This document shows positions 32,905 through 64,000 of a stretch of DNA of 64,000 nucleotides, one piece after another. The stretch comes from Plotosus lineatus (lineage: Eukaryota; Chordata; Actinopteri; Siluriformes; Plotosidae): positions 14,372,782 to 14,436,781 of the forward strand of contig CM045745.1 of NCBI GenBank assembly GCA_024760905.1. The letters are read 5' to 3'. Position numbers and translations under genes: made by a program. The first letter of the stretch is position 1, and each line of letters begins with the position of its first letter. Below the pieces are notes generated by a model. It saw only the letters and a program-made list of their open reading frames with translations. It was not told the DNA's origin and searched no databases.

Positions 32905-33240
32905 TTGCATACTGTCTTAATGTTTGCATGAGCTTTCTTCCAGGTGAGGCAGAACAGCAACCGTTGCAGTTGAACTACTCAGTCTGCAGAATTTTGTTCA
33001 CATGAACACAAAGGATTTTTTTTGCCAATCTTATAGTTGATTTTTCGAAATGTGTGGTCAGACCAAACAGATGCACCATAGGCTAATAAATTTTCTCAAT
33101 TGCCCCTTGTTTGATTGTGAATGTGAGAATGTGTAGGTGTGTGCAATGACCCTATAATGTTCCGGCAGGGTGTTTGGGGTGTACCCCACCCTCACCTAAA
33201 GTCAGCTGGAATAGGCTCCAATCTTCCTGCACTATAGTAC
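32905..33240 (+). mobile_element. L2-like LINE 3' fragment
   Basis: Contains ccctataatgttccggcagg, gtgtaccccaccctcacct and taggctccaatcttcctgc. Degenerate. Confidence 0.6.
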
Positions 33241-34260
33241 TGTAACTGTGTAGTTTCATCTTACCATGAAAAAAATAAAAAAGTCTAACCTTAATTTGAA
33301 ATAAATGTATTCAGACAAAAATAAATCCATCATCTAGAAGTTGTTATTTTCATTAAGACATAATGTGCCTAGATTACTGGCAGACTTAAAATTATAGTAA
33401 TGACAATAGAAATAAATCAGGTTTTGAATATAAGTGGTACATTTTTCTGTTGATTTCAGTGTGTCGATACCTTCAGGCTGTAATCCAAGACACAGAGGTC
33501 AAATTCCCTTAAGGGAAATACACACAGGGAGCAATTTGTCTGGATATTCCTGGTGCTAGTTGCAAGGTGCACATTCCAGGTGCTCTTGTATATTTCCCAA
33601 AAAGCTATAACTCTTCAACAATGACAATTCATCAATGTTTCATTTCTTTTACTTAACTGATTGCACAGCTGATGGATCAGAACCAGAACCTTTATCATCT
33701 GTCTGCCTTGCTGTAGAGACTTCTAGTGAGAACGATGAATGGGTTTATCACTGATTTCCCTTTCAAAAAAATCAGATAAATCTTTATTAATAACATAAAC
33801 TGTAGTAGGTTTGTGTCCAGATAACACTTCAGATGCAAGATCAAAATGAAGCAATACAGAATGCTGCTTGTATCCCTCCTTTTAACAAGCACAATAAAAA
33901 TTCAGTTAGAAGATTTGTCTGTTTAGTTTAACATGTTAAGTGAAGTATTTATTGTTTGTCAGAATTAAATTGTAACATAATACATATAATGGGAAGAGAC
34001 ATTAGCGAAAATGAACATTCACACAAATACAACCATTATTTTTGATGTATTATCACTTTCTTAGTGTCCCATGTTTTCTTGCCTCTCCTGGCATGACTTG
34101 TTTAGGACCTGTTTAGAACCCATCTGTGATTATGCTTTGAAGTGAGAAGCTCAAGAACTAATTCTTTGTCAGTGTTTATTTGCTTTTGATACAAATTAAA
34201 AGGATAAACCAGGAGAAGAAAAGGATCATTTAAATAAATTACCCAGTAGCATTTTCTTAT
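33241..34260. other. Intergenic, nothing recognised
   Basis: AT-rich sequence with no supported feature. Confidence 0.35.
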
Positions 34261-34261
34261 C

Positions 34262-36762
34262 TTCTTCTTTCTTCTTCTTTTCCTTTTGGCTGTTCCCTTC
34301 AGGGGTCGCCACAGCAAAGGATCTGCCTCCATCTCACTCTATCCTCTGCATCTTGTACTCTTACTCCAACTACCTTCATGTCCTCCTTCACCACATCCAT
34401 AAATCTTCTCTTTGGTCTTCCTCTGGGCCTTCTGCCTGGTAGTTCCAACCTCAGCATCCTACTACCAATGTACTTACTATCCCTCCTCTGTACATGTCCA
34501 AACCATCTCAATCTAGCCTCTCTGACTTGGCCTCCAAAACATCTTACATGTGCTGTCCCTCTGATGTACTCATTCCTGATCCTATCCATCCTCGTTACAC
34601 CCAAAGAGAACCTCCACGTTTTCATCTCTGCTACCTCCAGCTCTGCCTCCTGTCTTTCCCCCAGTGCCACTGTTTCTAAACCAAACAACATCGTTGGCCT
34701 CAACACCGTCTTGTACACGTTTACCTTCATTCTTGCCGATACTCTCCTATCACACATCACACCGGACACTTTTCTCCATCCATTCCAACCTGCCTGCACA
34801 CGCTTCTTCACCTCTTTTCCACACTCTCCATTGCTCTGGATTGTTGCGCCCAAGTACTTAAAATCCTCCACCTTCTTTATCTCTGGCCCCTGTAACCTCA
34901 CCGTTCCTCTTGGGTCCTTCTCGTTCACACACATGTATTCTGTCTTACTGAGGCCAACCTTCATTCTGCTCCTTTCCAGGGCATACCTCCACCTCTCTAG
35001 ATTTCCCTCCACTTGGTCTCTGCTCTCACTACAGATCACAATGTCATCTGCAAACATCACAGTCCATGGAGATTCTTGTCTAACCTCATATGTCAGCCTG
35101 TCCATCACCATAGCAAACAAGAAGGGGCTGAGAGCTGACCCTTGATGCAGTCCCACCTCCACCTTGAACTCTTCTGTCACACCGACAGCACATCTCACCA
35201 CTGTCTTACATCTCTCACACATGTCCTGCACCACTCTAACATACTTCTCTGCCACTCCAGACTTCCTCATACAATACCACTGTTCTTCTCTCGTCACCTT
35301 GTCATATGCTTTCTCCAGATCCACAAAGGCACAATGCAACTCCCTCTAACCTTCTCTGTATTTCTCTATTAACATCCTCAAAGCAAACACTGCATCTGTG
35401 GTGCTCTTTCTTGTCATGAAACCAAACTGTTGTTCACAAATGCTGACCTTTGCCCTTAGTCTAGCTTCCACTATTCTTTCTCATAACTTCATTGTATGGC
35501 TCATCAACTTTATCCCTCTGTAGTTGCCACAACTCTGCACGTCTCCCTTGTTCTTAAAAATGGGCACCAGCACACTTCTAAATCTAGTGCTATCTCCCCT
35601 AGAAACTTCCATACCTCCACCAGTATGTCATCAGAACCAACTGCCTTTCCACTCTTCATCCTCTTCAATGCCCTCCTCACTTCACCCTTACTAATGTTTG
35701 CTACTTCCTAGTCCTCAACGGTCACCCCTTCTACTCTTTTCTCTCTCTCATTTTCCTCATTCATCAGCTCTTCAAAGTACTCTTTCCATCTTCCCAGCAC
35801 ACTTCTGTCATCAGTCAATACATTTCCCTCTCTGTCCTTTATCACTCTAACTTGCTGCATGTCTTTCCCATCTCTATTTCTCTGCTGTGCCAACCTGCAC
35901 AAATCATTTTCTCCCTCCTTACTGTCCAACCTATCATACAAGTCATCATACACCCTCTGTTTGGCCTTTGACACCGCTACCTTCGCCTTACGCTGTGTCT
36001 CCCATTTACTCCTGTTTACTCTCTTCAGTCCTCTCTATGTCCCACTTCTTCTTAGCTAACCTCTTCTTTTGTACACACTCCTGCATTTCCTCATCCCACC
36101 ACTAAGTCTCCTTATCTACTGTCCTTCCAGAGGACACACCAACTACTCTCCTACCTGTCTCCCTGATCACATTGGCTGTGGTTGGCCAGTCATCTGGAAG
36201 CACTTCCTGACTACCCAAAGTCTGTTTCAACTTCTCTTTGAAGACAACACGACACTCTTCCTTTTTTAGCTTCCACCACTTTGCCTTCTGCTCTGCCTTT
36301 GCCTTTTTCACCTTCCTCACCATCAGCTTCATCCTGCACACCCCCATCCTATGCTGTTTGGCAACACTCTCACCCACTACTACTTTGCAGTCACTGACTT
36401 CCTTCAAATTACATCACCTGCACAAGATGTAGTCTACCTGTGTGCTCCTGCCTCCGCTTTCATAAGTCACCCTATGCTCCTGTTTCTTCTGGAAGAAAGT
36501 ATTCACCACAGCCATTTCCATCCTTTTTGCAAAATCGATCAACATCCATCCTTCTGTGTTCCTGTCCTGGATACCAAATATGCTCATCACTTCCTCGTCC
36601 CCTCTGTTGCTTGCACCAACAAGTCCATTGAAGTCCACCAATGACCAGTCTTTCACCTCTGGGGGTACTCTGCATCACTTCATCTAACTCACTCCAGAAT
36701 CTCTCCTTCTCTTCTAGCTTACATCCTGCCTGTGGGGCATAAGCACTAACAACATTACAGTA
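34262..36762 (-). pseudogene. RTE-type LINE, 5'-truncated 2.5-kb copy (copy E)
   Basis: Reverse orientation. 3' tail at 34262-34300; a 346-codon frame at 35339-34299 holds the RT palm with an intact FADD active site (VMFADDIVICSE), preceded in other frames by RT fingers and linker (35974-35708), and then endonuclease C-terminal pieces (36656-36102). Stops and frameshifts interrupt it at several points. It ends at about 36762 inside the endonuclease. The RT of this copy is better preserved at the catalytic site than that of copy F. Confidence 0.92.
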
Positions 36763-36804
36763 TTTTCTTATATCACCATCTAAAGAGAGAATAAATGAGA
36801 GACA

Positions 36805-36806
<2 letters not shown>

Positions 36807-36888
<82 letters not shown>

Positions 36889-36912
36889 AAGAGAGAGACA
36901 GAGAGAGAGGGA
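36807..36912. repeat. (TG)n(GA)n microsatellite
   Basis: About 34 GT units followed by GA repeats, directly right of the truncated RTE copy E. Confidence 0.97.
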
Positions 36913-37200
36913 GATCTGTTCCTTTCACTAATTTTTACAGGTATGTGTAAATGGAGCACACTGCACATGTTAAATTTAGTATGTGGCATAACGTGCTGGT
37001 GTATTGGTTAGCAATCCCACAGTCTAGGCATGCAGATGAGATCAACTGGATATTCCAAATTGTATATACTGTAAGTGTGAATGCAAGTGTGAATATTTGT
37101 GTGTTGGCGCTCCTTTTCTGTGTTAACCCTACAATGGACTGGTAACCTATACGGGGATATTCCATCTCCTTTTCATCATTCACTCATTTGCTGAACTATG

Positions 37201-37564
37201 CTATTTGCTGAACGAGTACTGGCTTGCTGAACCCAAGGTTGGGGGTTCGAGTCCCACTCTCCACAAGGTTGTCACTGCCCCCCCCCCCCAGTGCGGCTAA
37301 CTGGGTTAGAGGCTAGGTTAGGCTAAAGGCGGGCCATTTCTCTCACTGTCTATGGTGAGAGACATGTAAAAGAACCGTTGCTGACTTTCGTAAAGAGTAG
37401 GCTGCAAAGTCGTCAGCGTGTTTCTGTCCCTTGCTAAAAAGGGTTGTGACAGGAAGGGCATCCGATGTAAAAACCTCTGCCAAATCAAACGTGCGAATCA
37501 AGATGATTCGCTGTGGCGACTCCCGAGTAAAAGGGAAAAAGCCGAAAGGAAGACAGACAGATAG
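37201..37564 (+). mobile_element. SINE with RTE tail (type I), 5' end altered
   Basis: B box gggttcgagtcccac is present at about 37226-37255; the A-box part is replaced by unrelated sequence. It then has the central domain, the RTE 5'-like block (37441-37500) and the RTE 3'-like tail (37501-37552). Perfect 19-bp duplication, actcatttgctgaactatg, at 37182-37200 and 37565-37583, the longest in the window. Confidence 0.93.
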
Positions 37565-37583
37565 ACTCATTTGCTGAACTATG

Positions 37584-37900
37584 TAAATCTATAAGGGTCA
37601 CAGGGAGGCTTGAGCCTATCTTAGCTGAAACTGTGCAGCGGGGGTGGTGGTCTTGTAGTGGTGGTGCTGTTATACCCTGAACAGCTCACCAGAGCATGGC
37701 AGGGCCAACACACCTAGGGTCAATTTTGGAAGAGTCATTTAGCCTAAAGTGTGTGCCTCTGGACTGTGTGAGGAAACCAGAGTACAGTACTCATAGAAAA
37801 CCCATCCAAACACAGAGAGCATGCAAACTCCAAGACAGAAACACCATTGCCGAGCCCAGTACCCAAATACAGGACCTTCATGCTATTGGGTGGATGTGCC
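37584..37900 (-). mobile_element. L2-like LINE 3' fragment
   Basis: Reverse orientation: gggtcacagggaggcttgag, ccctgaacagctcaccag and acccatccaaacacagagag. The type I SINE at 37201 inserted into its 3' end. Confidence 0.7.
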
Positions 37901-38235
37901 ACCTTCAATTCGGATATGCAGCATCAAAACGCAGATATAGAGCCTAACTTACATTGTGGGATAATTTGCCCCTTTTTTCGAGAAAGTGTGCTGGAATCCT
38001 GAACCCATCCATGCCATAGATTGACATCCAGATATGTGTTTTCAGAGAAACCTCAATGACTTTGCAGAAGGGCATCATATCAAAAATTATTGGCACTATT
38101 CAACCTTTTTGCCATCATGGTGGACATCACTACCAATTAAAGGGTGAAAACAGCTGGAGCTGGTGTTTGTTCTGTTTGCTTGAATACTTTGGAAGTGCTC
38201 AGCTTGTTCAGATAAGTACAATTTAACCTACAGGT

Positions 38236-38578
38236 GGGCAGTGGCGGCAGAGTGGTATAGGTGCTGGATCACTGATCCTAAGGTTGGGGGGGTTCAAGTC
38301 CCACTCACCACAGGTTGTTCCTGTCCCCCCCAGTGCAGCTAACTGGGTTATCAAAGGCCGGCCATGTCTCTCACTGTCTATGGTGTGAGGTTCATGTAAA
38401 AGAACAATTTTTGACTTTTGACAAGAGTAGCTGCAAAGCCTTCAGCGTGTTTCCGCCCTACGATGGCCTGGTAAGCTGTCCAGGGTGTACTCTGCTCTCG
38501 CCTGGAGTCGGCTGAGATGGGCGCCGGCCTCCGTGCGACCCTAATTAGGATTAAGGGTTACAGAAAATGAACTGAACG
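38236..38578 (+). mobile_element. SINE with L2 tail (type II)
   Basis: Full structure from gggcagtggcggcagagtgg to cagaaaatgaactgaac. Somewhat diverged; no clear duplication. Confidence 0.88.
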
Positions 38579-38689
38579 ATGTGACCTATGTACCAGAAGA
38601 GCTGTGTTTGTGTCGGAAAGGAAAAATGAAGCGCCTTTGCCTTACAGATGTTTTGCTATGTGAAGTGTAACCTCTGTCGGTGATCAACT

Positions 38690-39098
38690 TCTGCATTTCA
38701 CCGCATCCGCTGCGCTATGACGTCACGCAGCCGCTGAAATCAAGCTTATATGAAGCTGCTCCAAAAAACACACCCACTCAACACATACACACCACCACCA
38801 CCACCACCCCACACACACACACACACACACACTCACACACACACACACAAAGCGCGCCATCATCTCTATCTGCTGCTGCCCAGAATCCTAATCAGTACGA
38901 CCTGGACGCGGTTCCGATCCCGAACACCTACTTCCGTTCTCTTATTTCCACCTAAACTGGATCGGTACCCATGGTTCGGTCGCAGGATATCGTGGTGATT
39001 GGGTGGATCTGAAGCGTCCCTGCCGAACTTAGCCGACATGCACCAGGTCTCTGGCGACACCGGGCCAGCTTTTTCATGCTGTTCAGACTATTTCCGAG
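38690..39098 (+). promoter_or_regulatory. Probable promoter and 5' non-coding exon of gal3st4
   Basis: CpG-richer than its surroundings. A full palindromic CRE, TGACGTCA, lies at 38718-38725, and a strong splice donor ccgag|gtaagc ends a candidate exon at 39098. The next credible acceptor on this strand that leads to the gal3st4 ATG is at 42565. A (CA)n tract at 38807-38850 sits between the CRE and the candidate exon. Start site and exon use are inferred. Confidence 0.4.
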
Positions 39099-39900
39099 GT
39101 AAGCACGAGCTGAGACGCTCCATATCCACGCGCGAAGTCTACAGATGATGTGAGTGATGCTTTCTGAGATTTATTCTTTACTCGCTGAGTATTATGGGAT
39201 GGACCGATTGAGCGCAGCAGTACTGTAGCATGCGCGTCAAAACAAAAGGCTCGTCGCCTCCATCATCCCCCTCACAGTTTTCCTTTCATTTCTCATCATA
39301 TATAGGAGTTAACGTTGTGATTTGGATTTCAGGTAGTGATCGGATCTTCCTGCTGCTTCGTGCACCACGTTTCAGGATAAAGAGACGCTTGTTTTGTTCA
39401 TTCTTTAAGGAAATGGAGCCCAGACCCCCACACAATCCTCCCCTTGTTTCCCACCCCCAACATTCGTTTACATTGGATGCTGTGCGGTAACATTACCCAA
39501 GGACTGGAAACATAATTCATTTTCCCAAGTAACTGCAGCAACACAACATTAGAAGACTGTCAGAAGCTTGAGTTTTGGTTCCACATCTTTAATGCTTGGA
39601 TTCTTCATTTGGCTTTGCAGACATTTTTGGGGAAAAAAAAGGGGGGATAAGAGGAGGTCTCCACACACTCATCATTCATCCAAGTTGTTCTTCACCTGAA
39701 CATGCATGACCATAGCAAGAGCATCCAAACCTGCTGGAACATTATCCCATGAAAGCAGGTTGTTAAGTAAATACACTGAGAGTTTGTGTTCAGATCAGCT
39801 GGTTTGATATCAGATTACTTTTGCAAACATGTCTATAGAGACAAACACTGGCACCAAACAACTTGGCAAGGTGTAAACAATCTTAATTTGTTCTGGAGAA
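39099..39900. other. Intron-like sequence, no coding feature
   Basis: GC-moderate sequence with scattered CpG. An open frame at 39230-39490 looks like chance and has no recognisable domain. Confidence 0.35.
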
Positions 39901-39929
39901 GCAGGAAGTGGGGGCAAGGTGGCGCAAGT

Positions 39930-40256
39930 TGTTGGTGGCATGGTGGTAAATGGCACTGGATTGCTGATCCTAGGGTTGGGGGTTCAAGTTTCACTCTCCC
40001 CACAAGGTTGTCACCCCCTACCCCCCCCACCCCACCACACCCACCACCCCTTCCCGGCTGCTACCTAGGTTATCAAAGGCTGGCCATATCTCTCACTGTC
40101 TATGGTGAGAGGTTTGTGTAAAAGAACCATTGCTGAGTTTCGACAAGAGTTGTGCCAGGAAGGGCATCTGACGATAAACCTCGGCCAAATCAAACATGCG
40201 ATGATTCGCTGTCGTGACCCCTGAGAAAAAGGGAAGAGCCGAAAGGAAAAGAGGAA
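39930..40256 (+). mobile_element. SINE with RTE tail (type I)
   Basis: tRNA-like head (gttggtggcatggtggtaaat) to tail (gagccgaaaggaaaagagg). The central part between acaagagt and tgtgccaggaagggc is deleted. Possible 8-bp duplication aagttgtt on each side. Confidence 0.82.
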
Positions 40257-40852
40257 GTTGTTCCATAACATTTGTTGCGCAACTTGTAGTTGGAACGTAA
40301 CTGATGTCATGTAGGAATGTTTACACTTCTACAGAAGTTCCTTTAGTGTTATCGGGTCACTTCATGGGCTTTTGTGGTTGATGGATGCCTCTTAAAGAGT
40401 GATTGGCACGTGTGTTGTTCCTTTAGATTCTGGCTTGACACTGATTTGAGGGTGATTGTGTAAACACATAAGAAAGAGGATGCAATCTGCTCCGGGTGCA
40501 GGTTGTTCCAGAGCAATTTTTTTTTTGTTGCCCATGTAAAAGCAGCTTTAAATACCAAAGCTCACGAATCGACTCACTGTATCACATTTATTCCAGCAGA
40601 AATTCACGCAGGAATGAGGTTATATTCAAAAATGTAAATTATATGACACAATTTCCGACGGGATCAATGAAGTACAGTATTATGAAAAGATGCTTCACTG
40701 TATTTATAGTAAGAACTATAAATCAGTGTTATATTTCTGGATCATAAATCTTGATAATTTCCGAGGTCAGCTGCATTAGTCATCTAAAAATGTTCTGTTT
40801 AAGTACACACACACACACTGTACTTATTAGACCATAATATGTATGCACACAA

Positions 40853-41163
40853 GGGGCAGTGGTGGAATGGTGGTAGCTGCTGCTGGATTAAGGATCCCAA
40901 AGTTGGGGGGGTTCACGCCCCAGTGTAGCTAACTGGGTTATCAAAGGCCGGCCATGCCTCATTGTCTATGGTGAGAGGCATGTAAAAGAATCATTGTTGA
41001 CTTCCGTCAAGAGTAGATTGCATAGCCTTCAGCGTGTTTCTGCCCTGCGATGACCTGTCGAGGTGTCCAGGGTGTACTCTGCCCTCACCCAGAGTCGGCT
41101 GAGATGGGCGCCAGCTTCTTCGCGACCCTAATTAGGATTAAAGGGTTCCGAAAATGAATGTAA
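40853..41163 (+). mobile_element. SINE with L2 tail (type II)
   Basis: Head aggggcagtggtggaatggt to tail gattaaagggttccgaaaatg. The region after the B box is deleted (gttcacgccccagtg). Confidence 0.85.
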
Positions 41164-41371
41164 ACACACCCACAGTACATCATGATATTCTTCCTATCCC
41201 ATCATTAGCCTGTTTGGCTGTTCCCAGTGCATTTCCCAATTTCCAAAATCCTGCTGTCCTGAATCCTGAAGTGGATATTTCATTTAAACAAGAACATTGT
41301 CCGCAGTACTTGACTAGGTTCCTGTTAAACAGTTAATAGAAAAACGTTTGTTATTGATTATAATAGACATT

Positions 41372-41693
41372 CACTCACTTCACTTATCCCTTAACATCCG
41401 AGGATGTCATTGGGGCGCTTTCATGGCGAGATTTGGGCTGATTTGGCCTGGTGGAGCCTATTCCTCTCCAGGTCGTAGAAACACGCTGATGGCTTTGCAG
41501 CCTACTCTTTTTACGAAAGTCAGCAATGGTTCTTTTACATGCCTCTCACCATAGACAGTGAGAGACATGGCCTGCCTTTGATAACCCAATTAGCTGCACT
41601 GGGAGGGGGACAGTGACAACCTTGTGAGGACTCGAACCCCCAACCTTAGGATCAGCGATCCTGCGTCCTAACCACTAGACCACCACTTCCCGC
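41372..41693 (-). mobile_element. SINE with a third, unassigned tail (type III)
   Basis: The right part (41474-41693) is the same tRNA head and central domain as the other copies in reverse. From the point where types I and II diverge (next to aaacacgctgatggctttg) the tail is instead a ~100-bp sequence (41372-41473) with ggcgagatttgggctgattt and ending tcactcacttcacttatcc. Neither the RTE nor the L2 tail matches. A 12-bp duplication with one mismatch, ataata(g/t)acatt, at 41360-41371 and 41694-41705, shows that head and tail inserted together. Confidence 0.85.
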
Positions 41694-41705
41694 ATAATAT
41701 ACATT

Positions 41706-42565
41706 ACTAAGGGGAAAATACAAGCTGGAAATAGTGGTTTAACTTTGTTGTTTTTTTCAAAGACAGGACATAAAAATAAAAACAGACGAATAAAAAAACA
41801 ACCACAGACAAACTGCAATTTAAGTTCTCAATTGCAAGCAAAATATTTTTATGTCTGATACCACACCTGATCAGTTACCTTGGTGGGGAAAGCACCTCAA
41901 CAACATGTAATCCCCTGACATTTTCTTTTTTTAAATGTGCAGTCAGTAATCCTAGAGAAGGATTTGGGATATTTTCAACCAAATAAATGCAGGTCCCTTT
42001 GGTGCACCTTCATGGAAGCACATTGCCAAGGCAACAAAATAAACAATGACACAATGACCCATCTACTTCTCCAACCAATCAGCAAGAATGGTGTATTTGT
42101 GCTAAGCATAAATGCCAGCTGTAACTGATTAGCTAGAATAGTGTTGTGTGGCTGGCTCTTAATTGAATGAGCACCAGATATTTTTTTTTGGCATAGATTC
42201 AGAGATTGAACTGCCACCAGAATGTGTGTACTGCATTAGAATGCTAATTGTACATTTTAATACTTTTATTTTAATTTATTTACTTTTTTGTCTGTCTTAG
42301 TTCAATACCAAACCTTTATGTTACGATCAATAAGATACACATTCTATAAATGTAATGTTCATTTGCTCCAAAAAAACAACAACCCAGAACTAATTTGTTC
42401 AATTGGTTGTAATGGATGCTTTTCTCCCATTAATTGTCCACTTTTGTTTGTCTCCATCTACTTTCATACTCGGTTTTTATTGCAGGATGAACACATCATT
42501 TCTCTGCTCTTACATCATCTTGTATCACAGATTATTTGAAATATTAACTTCTCTTTTTGCACTAG
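41706..42565. other. Intron or leader sequence before gal3st4 coding exon 1
   Basis: AT-rich with no recognised repeat. The end is a pyrimidine tract and acceptor ttctctttttgcactag (to 42565). Confidence 0.4.
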
Positions 42566-42569
42566 GAGG

Positions 42570-61865
<19,296 letters not shown>

Positions 61866-62460
61866 TGAGTGAAATAGTCACACTGCTTTTTTCTTGTTTT
61901 TTGGCTCCACTGGGCTTCTACACTGCACTACACAGAGCTGGAGTTAGATCCTGTCTTGTAATACCTACTCAGCTTCTGCACTCCTCTTCATGTTGCCCTT
62001 TTAGGTACTGTGCATTAAATGGTTTGCAAGAGGGGTGCAGTCATACAGAGATAATGCAAAAAGGCCCAGACCTACACTGGGAATGAAACTGCTGATTATG
62101 GGGGATGTGATGCATCTTGTTTATATCATGACCATTATGTCAGAGATTTTTTTTTTTTTTTTTTGCTCACATGAACTGTGAAGGTAGAAAATAACTTTCA
62201 AATGCTACCTATTCCTATTGTCTCTCATTCCAAGGAACACACTTTATATTTCATTTCACAATCCTTCCCACACAGACATTTTGGCATTGAGCCACATTGC
62301 ACTTTTCAGATTGATACTGACTGCTTCTGTGCCTAGTGACGGTGCTGAAATCGAGCGTAAAGTCATCAACTGGAGTACAAATACCACTAAGGCAGAATCA
62401 TAGTTACCTTACCGTGTGTGAAAATCTTGTAAATAAATATAAAGTAAATCAAACACTTTG
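61866..62460 (+). other. 3' UTR of gal3st4
   Basis: Non-coding sequence after the stop codon, with a T-tract at 62147-62164 and AATAAA at 62432-62437 as the first good polyadenylation signal. Confidence 0.55.
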
Positions 62461-64000
62461 TTTTAGGGGTTCACAATTGATTTATGAACAATATGTCATA
62501 GTAACAGTCAGCTTTTTTTTTTTTTTTTCCAGGATTACAGAAGAAAGTCAACCTCTCTGGAATGTCATGGCTTTGAATCATGGTGAATTATATAAGCTAT
62601 ATTTGTCTCCAGTTGATGACACTGAAATAATTTGGCATAAATTAAATGAGTAATTTGGTGGTTTTCACAAATCAGGAGTATTTTGCTTACTGTAATTTAC
62701 GTTTTGGCTTCTGTCAGGGGTTCCTTTCTCTTGCTTGCGTTTCAGATCTGAATTTACTTGTCTTTCCATATGAATTTGCATTAGAATCACAGGTAAAGAC
62801 AGTGTGTGCTTCATCATTAGTGAAGCATAACCAATGTCAGTGCTGCCTGTTTTTGTTTTTTTTTTATGACATGGAACTGATACCACTTAATAGACTTGCT
62901 GTGGGTAGATTTCTGTATGAATACATATTTTATAATGAAACTGGAGTGATGGATATGAATTGTTTGTCGATTGTGATAAGGGAATACAAAAAAAAAAAAA
63001 AATCTCGATTGGCTGTAAATAATCAAATAATAGTATATGTCTGTATCCACATTTAAATCCCCAAATTTAGTGATTCGGACAAATTGGAGCAAGACTTGAT
63101 TATTAATGCTTGTTGTATTCATGTTTTCTTATTCTAAAAAACTAGACTTACTGTGTGTTATATATATTTATAGTTTTCTGAAAAAGCAAGTTTCTTAATC
63201 TTGTGGTATGTAAAATATGTAATTTTAGTATGAATTGGACTGAAATGCACTGCACAGCTTGAAGCTGAACCTTTAAAAAGCTCATTCAGCTTCCATATTT
63301 AGATTTATGAGTTTATAACTTTTTTCAGTTCAAACTTAGTTATTTAACCAGGACACTCCATGTGTAGTTATTATTATAGTAAGTGATGTGTAGTGTATGC
63401 TAAAAAATTTTTCCCTGCATGTTTATAAATGGTACTCGGTGACACCAATGTTTAATAGGAATCTAGATTCATCTCTGTTCGTGTCTCACTTCAGCTTGAG
63501 TTTGCATTTTGCTATATTTTTCGATAACAAATCCAGAAAAGCTGAGGGCAACAATCAATTGGGGATTGTGAGGAGTCGGAAGAAAAAACCCCACATTTTC
63601 GAATTTTAAATCTGTTTGTAATTTTTTTTCCATATTAAAAATAAAGAGACATTTTGTAAAATATAGGAAATAGAAGGAGGGATTGAAAGTGTGTGCCAAC
63701 CGATACAAACACTAATGCCAGCATATCGCATGATGAAAATGATGCTGAATGCTAAGTAAGGCTCTGCGGTCTCAACCAAAGCTTGCACTTTTTACCTTCA
63801 CAAAGTTTGTACTGTATAATGGCTGCCATTTGACAGCCAGTAAATACACAAGTACCTAACAGACCTTATGATTATCTCAAAGAAAACAATATGATTTGAC
63901 TTGGATGTGTTGTAGCATTTTTATTAGCAGTTGCAAATGTTATTGGTTCTTTTTTAATAGGTTGAAAAGAGGCCTTTATAATTCATAATTGTTTAGAACT
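62461..64000. other. Intergenic to window edge, nothing recognised
   Basis: AT-rich sequence with homopolymer tracts (62513-62530, 62988-63002). It may include a longer gal3st4 3' UTR form, but no exon, RNA or repeat family could be supported. Confidence 0.35.

Noticed and set aside
39230..39490. 86-codon frame near the gal3st4 promoter
   Set aside because: No domain, no splice or start context; likely chance in a GC-richer stretch.

Overview
This is vertebrate nuclear DNA, most probably from a ray-finned fish. The coding exons have GT-AG introns. The bHLH gene is of the her8 type known from fishes. The repeats (L2 tails, an RTE retrotransposon, Tc1, pogo/Tigger-like and hAT miniature elements, tRNA-derived SINEs, long CA/TA microsatellites) are typical of a repeat-rich fish genome. 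I cannot name the species.

Only three host genes can be supported. (1) 1-183: the last 60 codons of a rhodopsin-class GPCR (TM7 and C-terminal tail), + strand, with its 3' UTR. (2) 9802-11627: a complete four-exon Hairy/Enhancer-of-split repressor, 237 aa, with bHLH, Orange domain and C-terminal WRPW, most like her8.2. (3) 42570-61865: a three-coding-exon galactose-3-O-sulfotransferase of the GAL3ST4 type, 470 aa, with introns of 9.9 and 8.0 kb. Its probable promoter and 5' non-coding exon lie near 38.7-39.1 kb.

Everything else is mostly mobile DNA. One RTE-type LINE appears six times; the copy at 44431-47573 is essentially full length with a perfect 18-bp target duplication, and the others are truncated or rearranged. 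About 17 copies of one tRNA-headed SINE family are present, many with clear target-site duplications. L2-like 3' fragments recur every few kb. There is a decayed Tc1 element, a degenerate retroviral pol fragment running into a 3' LTR, a solo-LTR-like element, two hAT miniature elements with 8-bp duplications, and at least seven pogo/Tigger-like TIR elements. Four of these last stand almost end to end at 54.97-58.90 kb, separated by TA/TG microsatellites.

The most interesting system is the SINE family. One tRNA-like head and central domain is joined to three different 3' tails: an RTE tail, an L2 tail, and a third tail I do not recognise. The RTE-tailed form appears to be built from the tRNA head plus a piece of the RTE 5' end joined directly to the RTE 3' end. 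The partner RTE sits in the same window, so the relationship can be read directly from the sequence.
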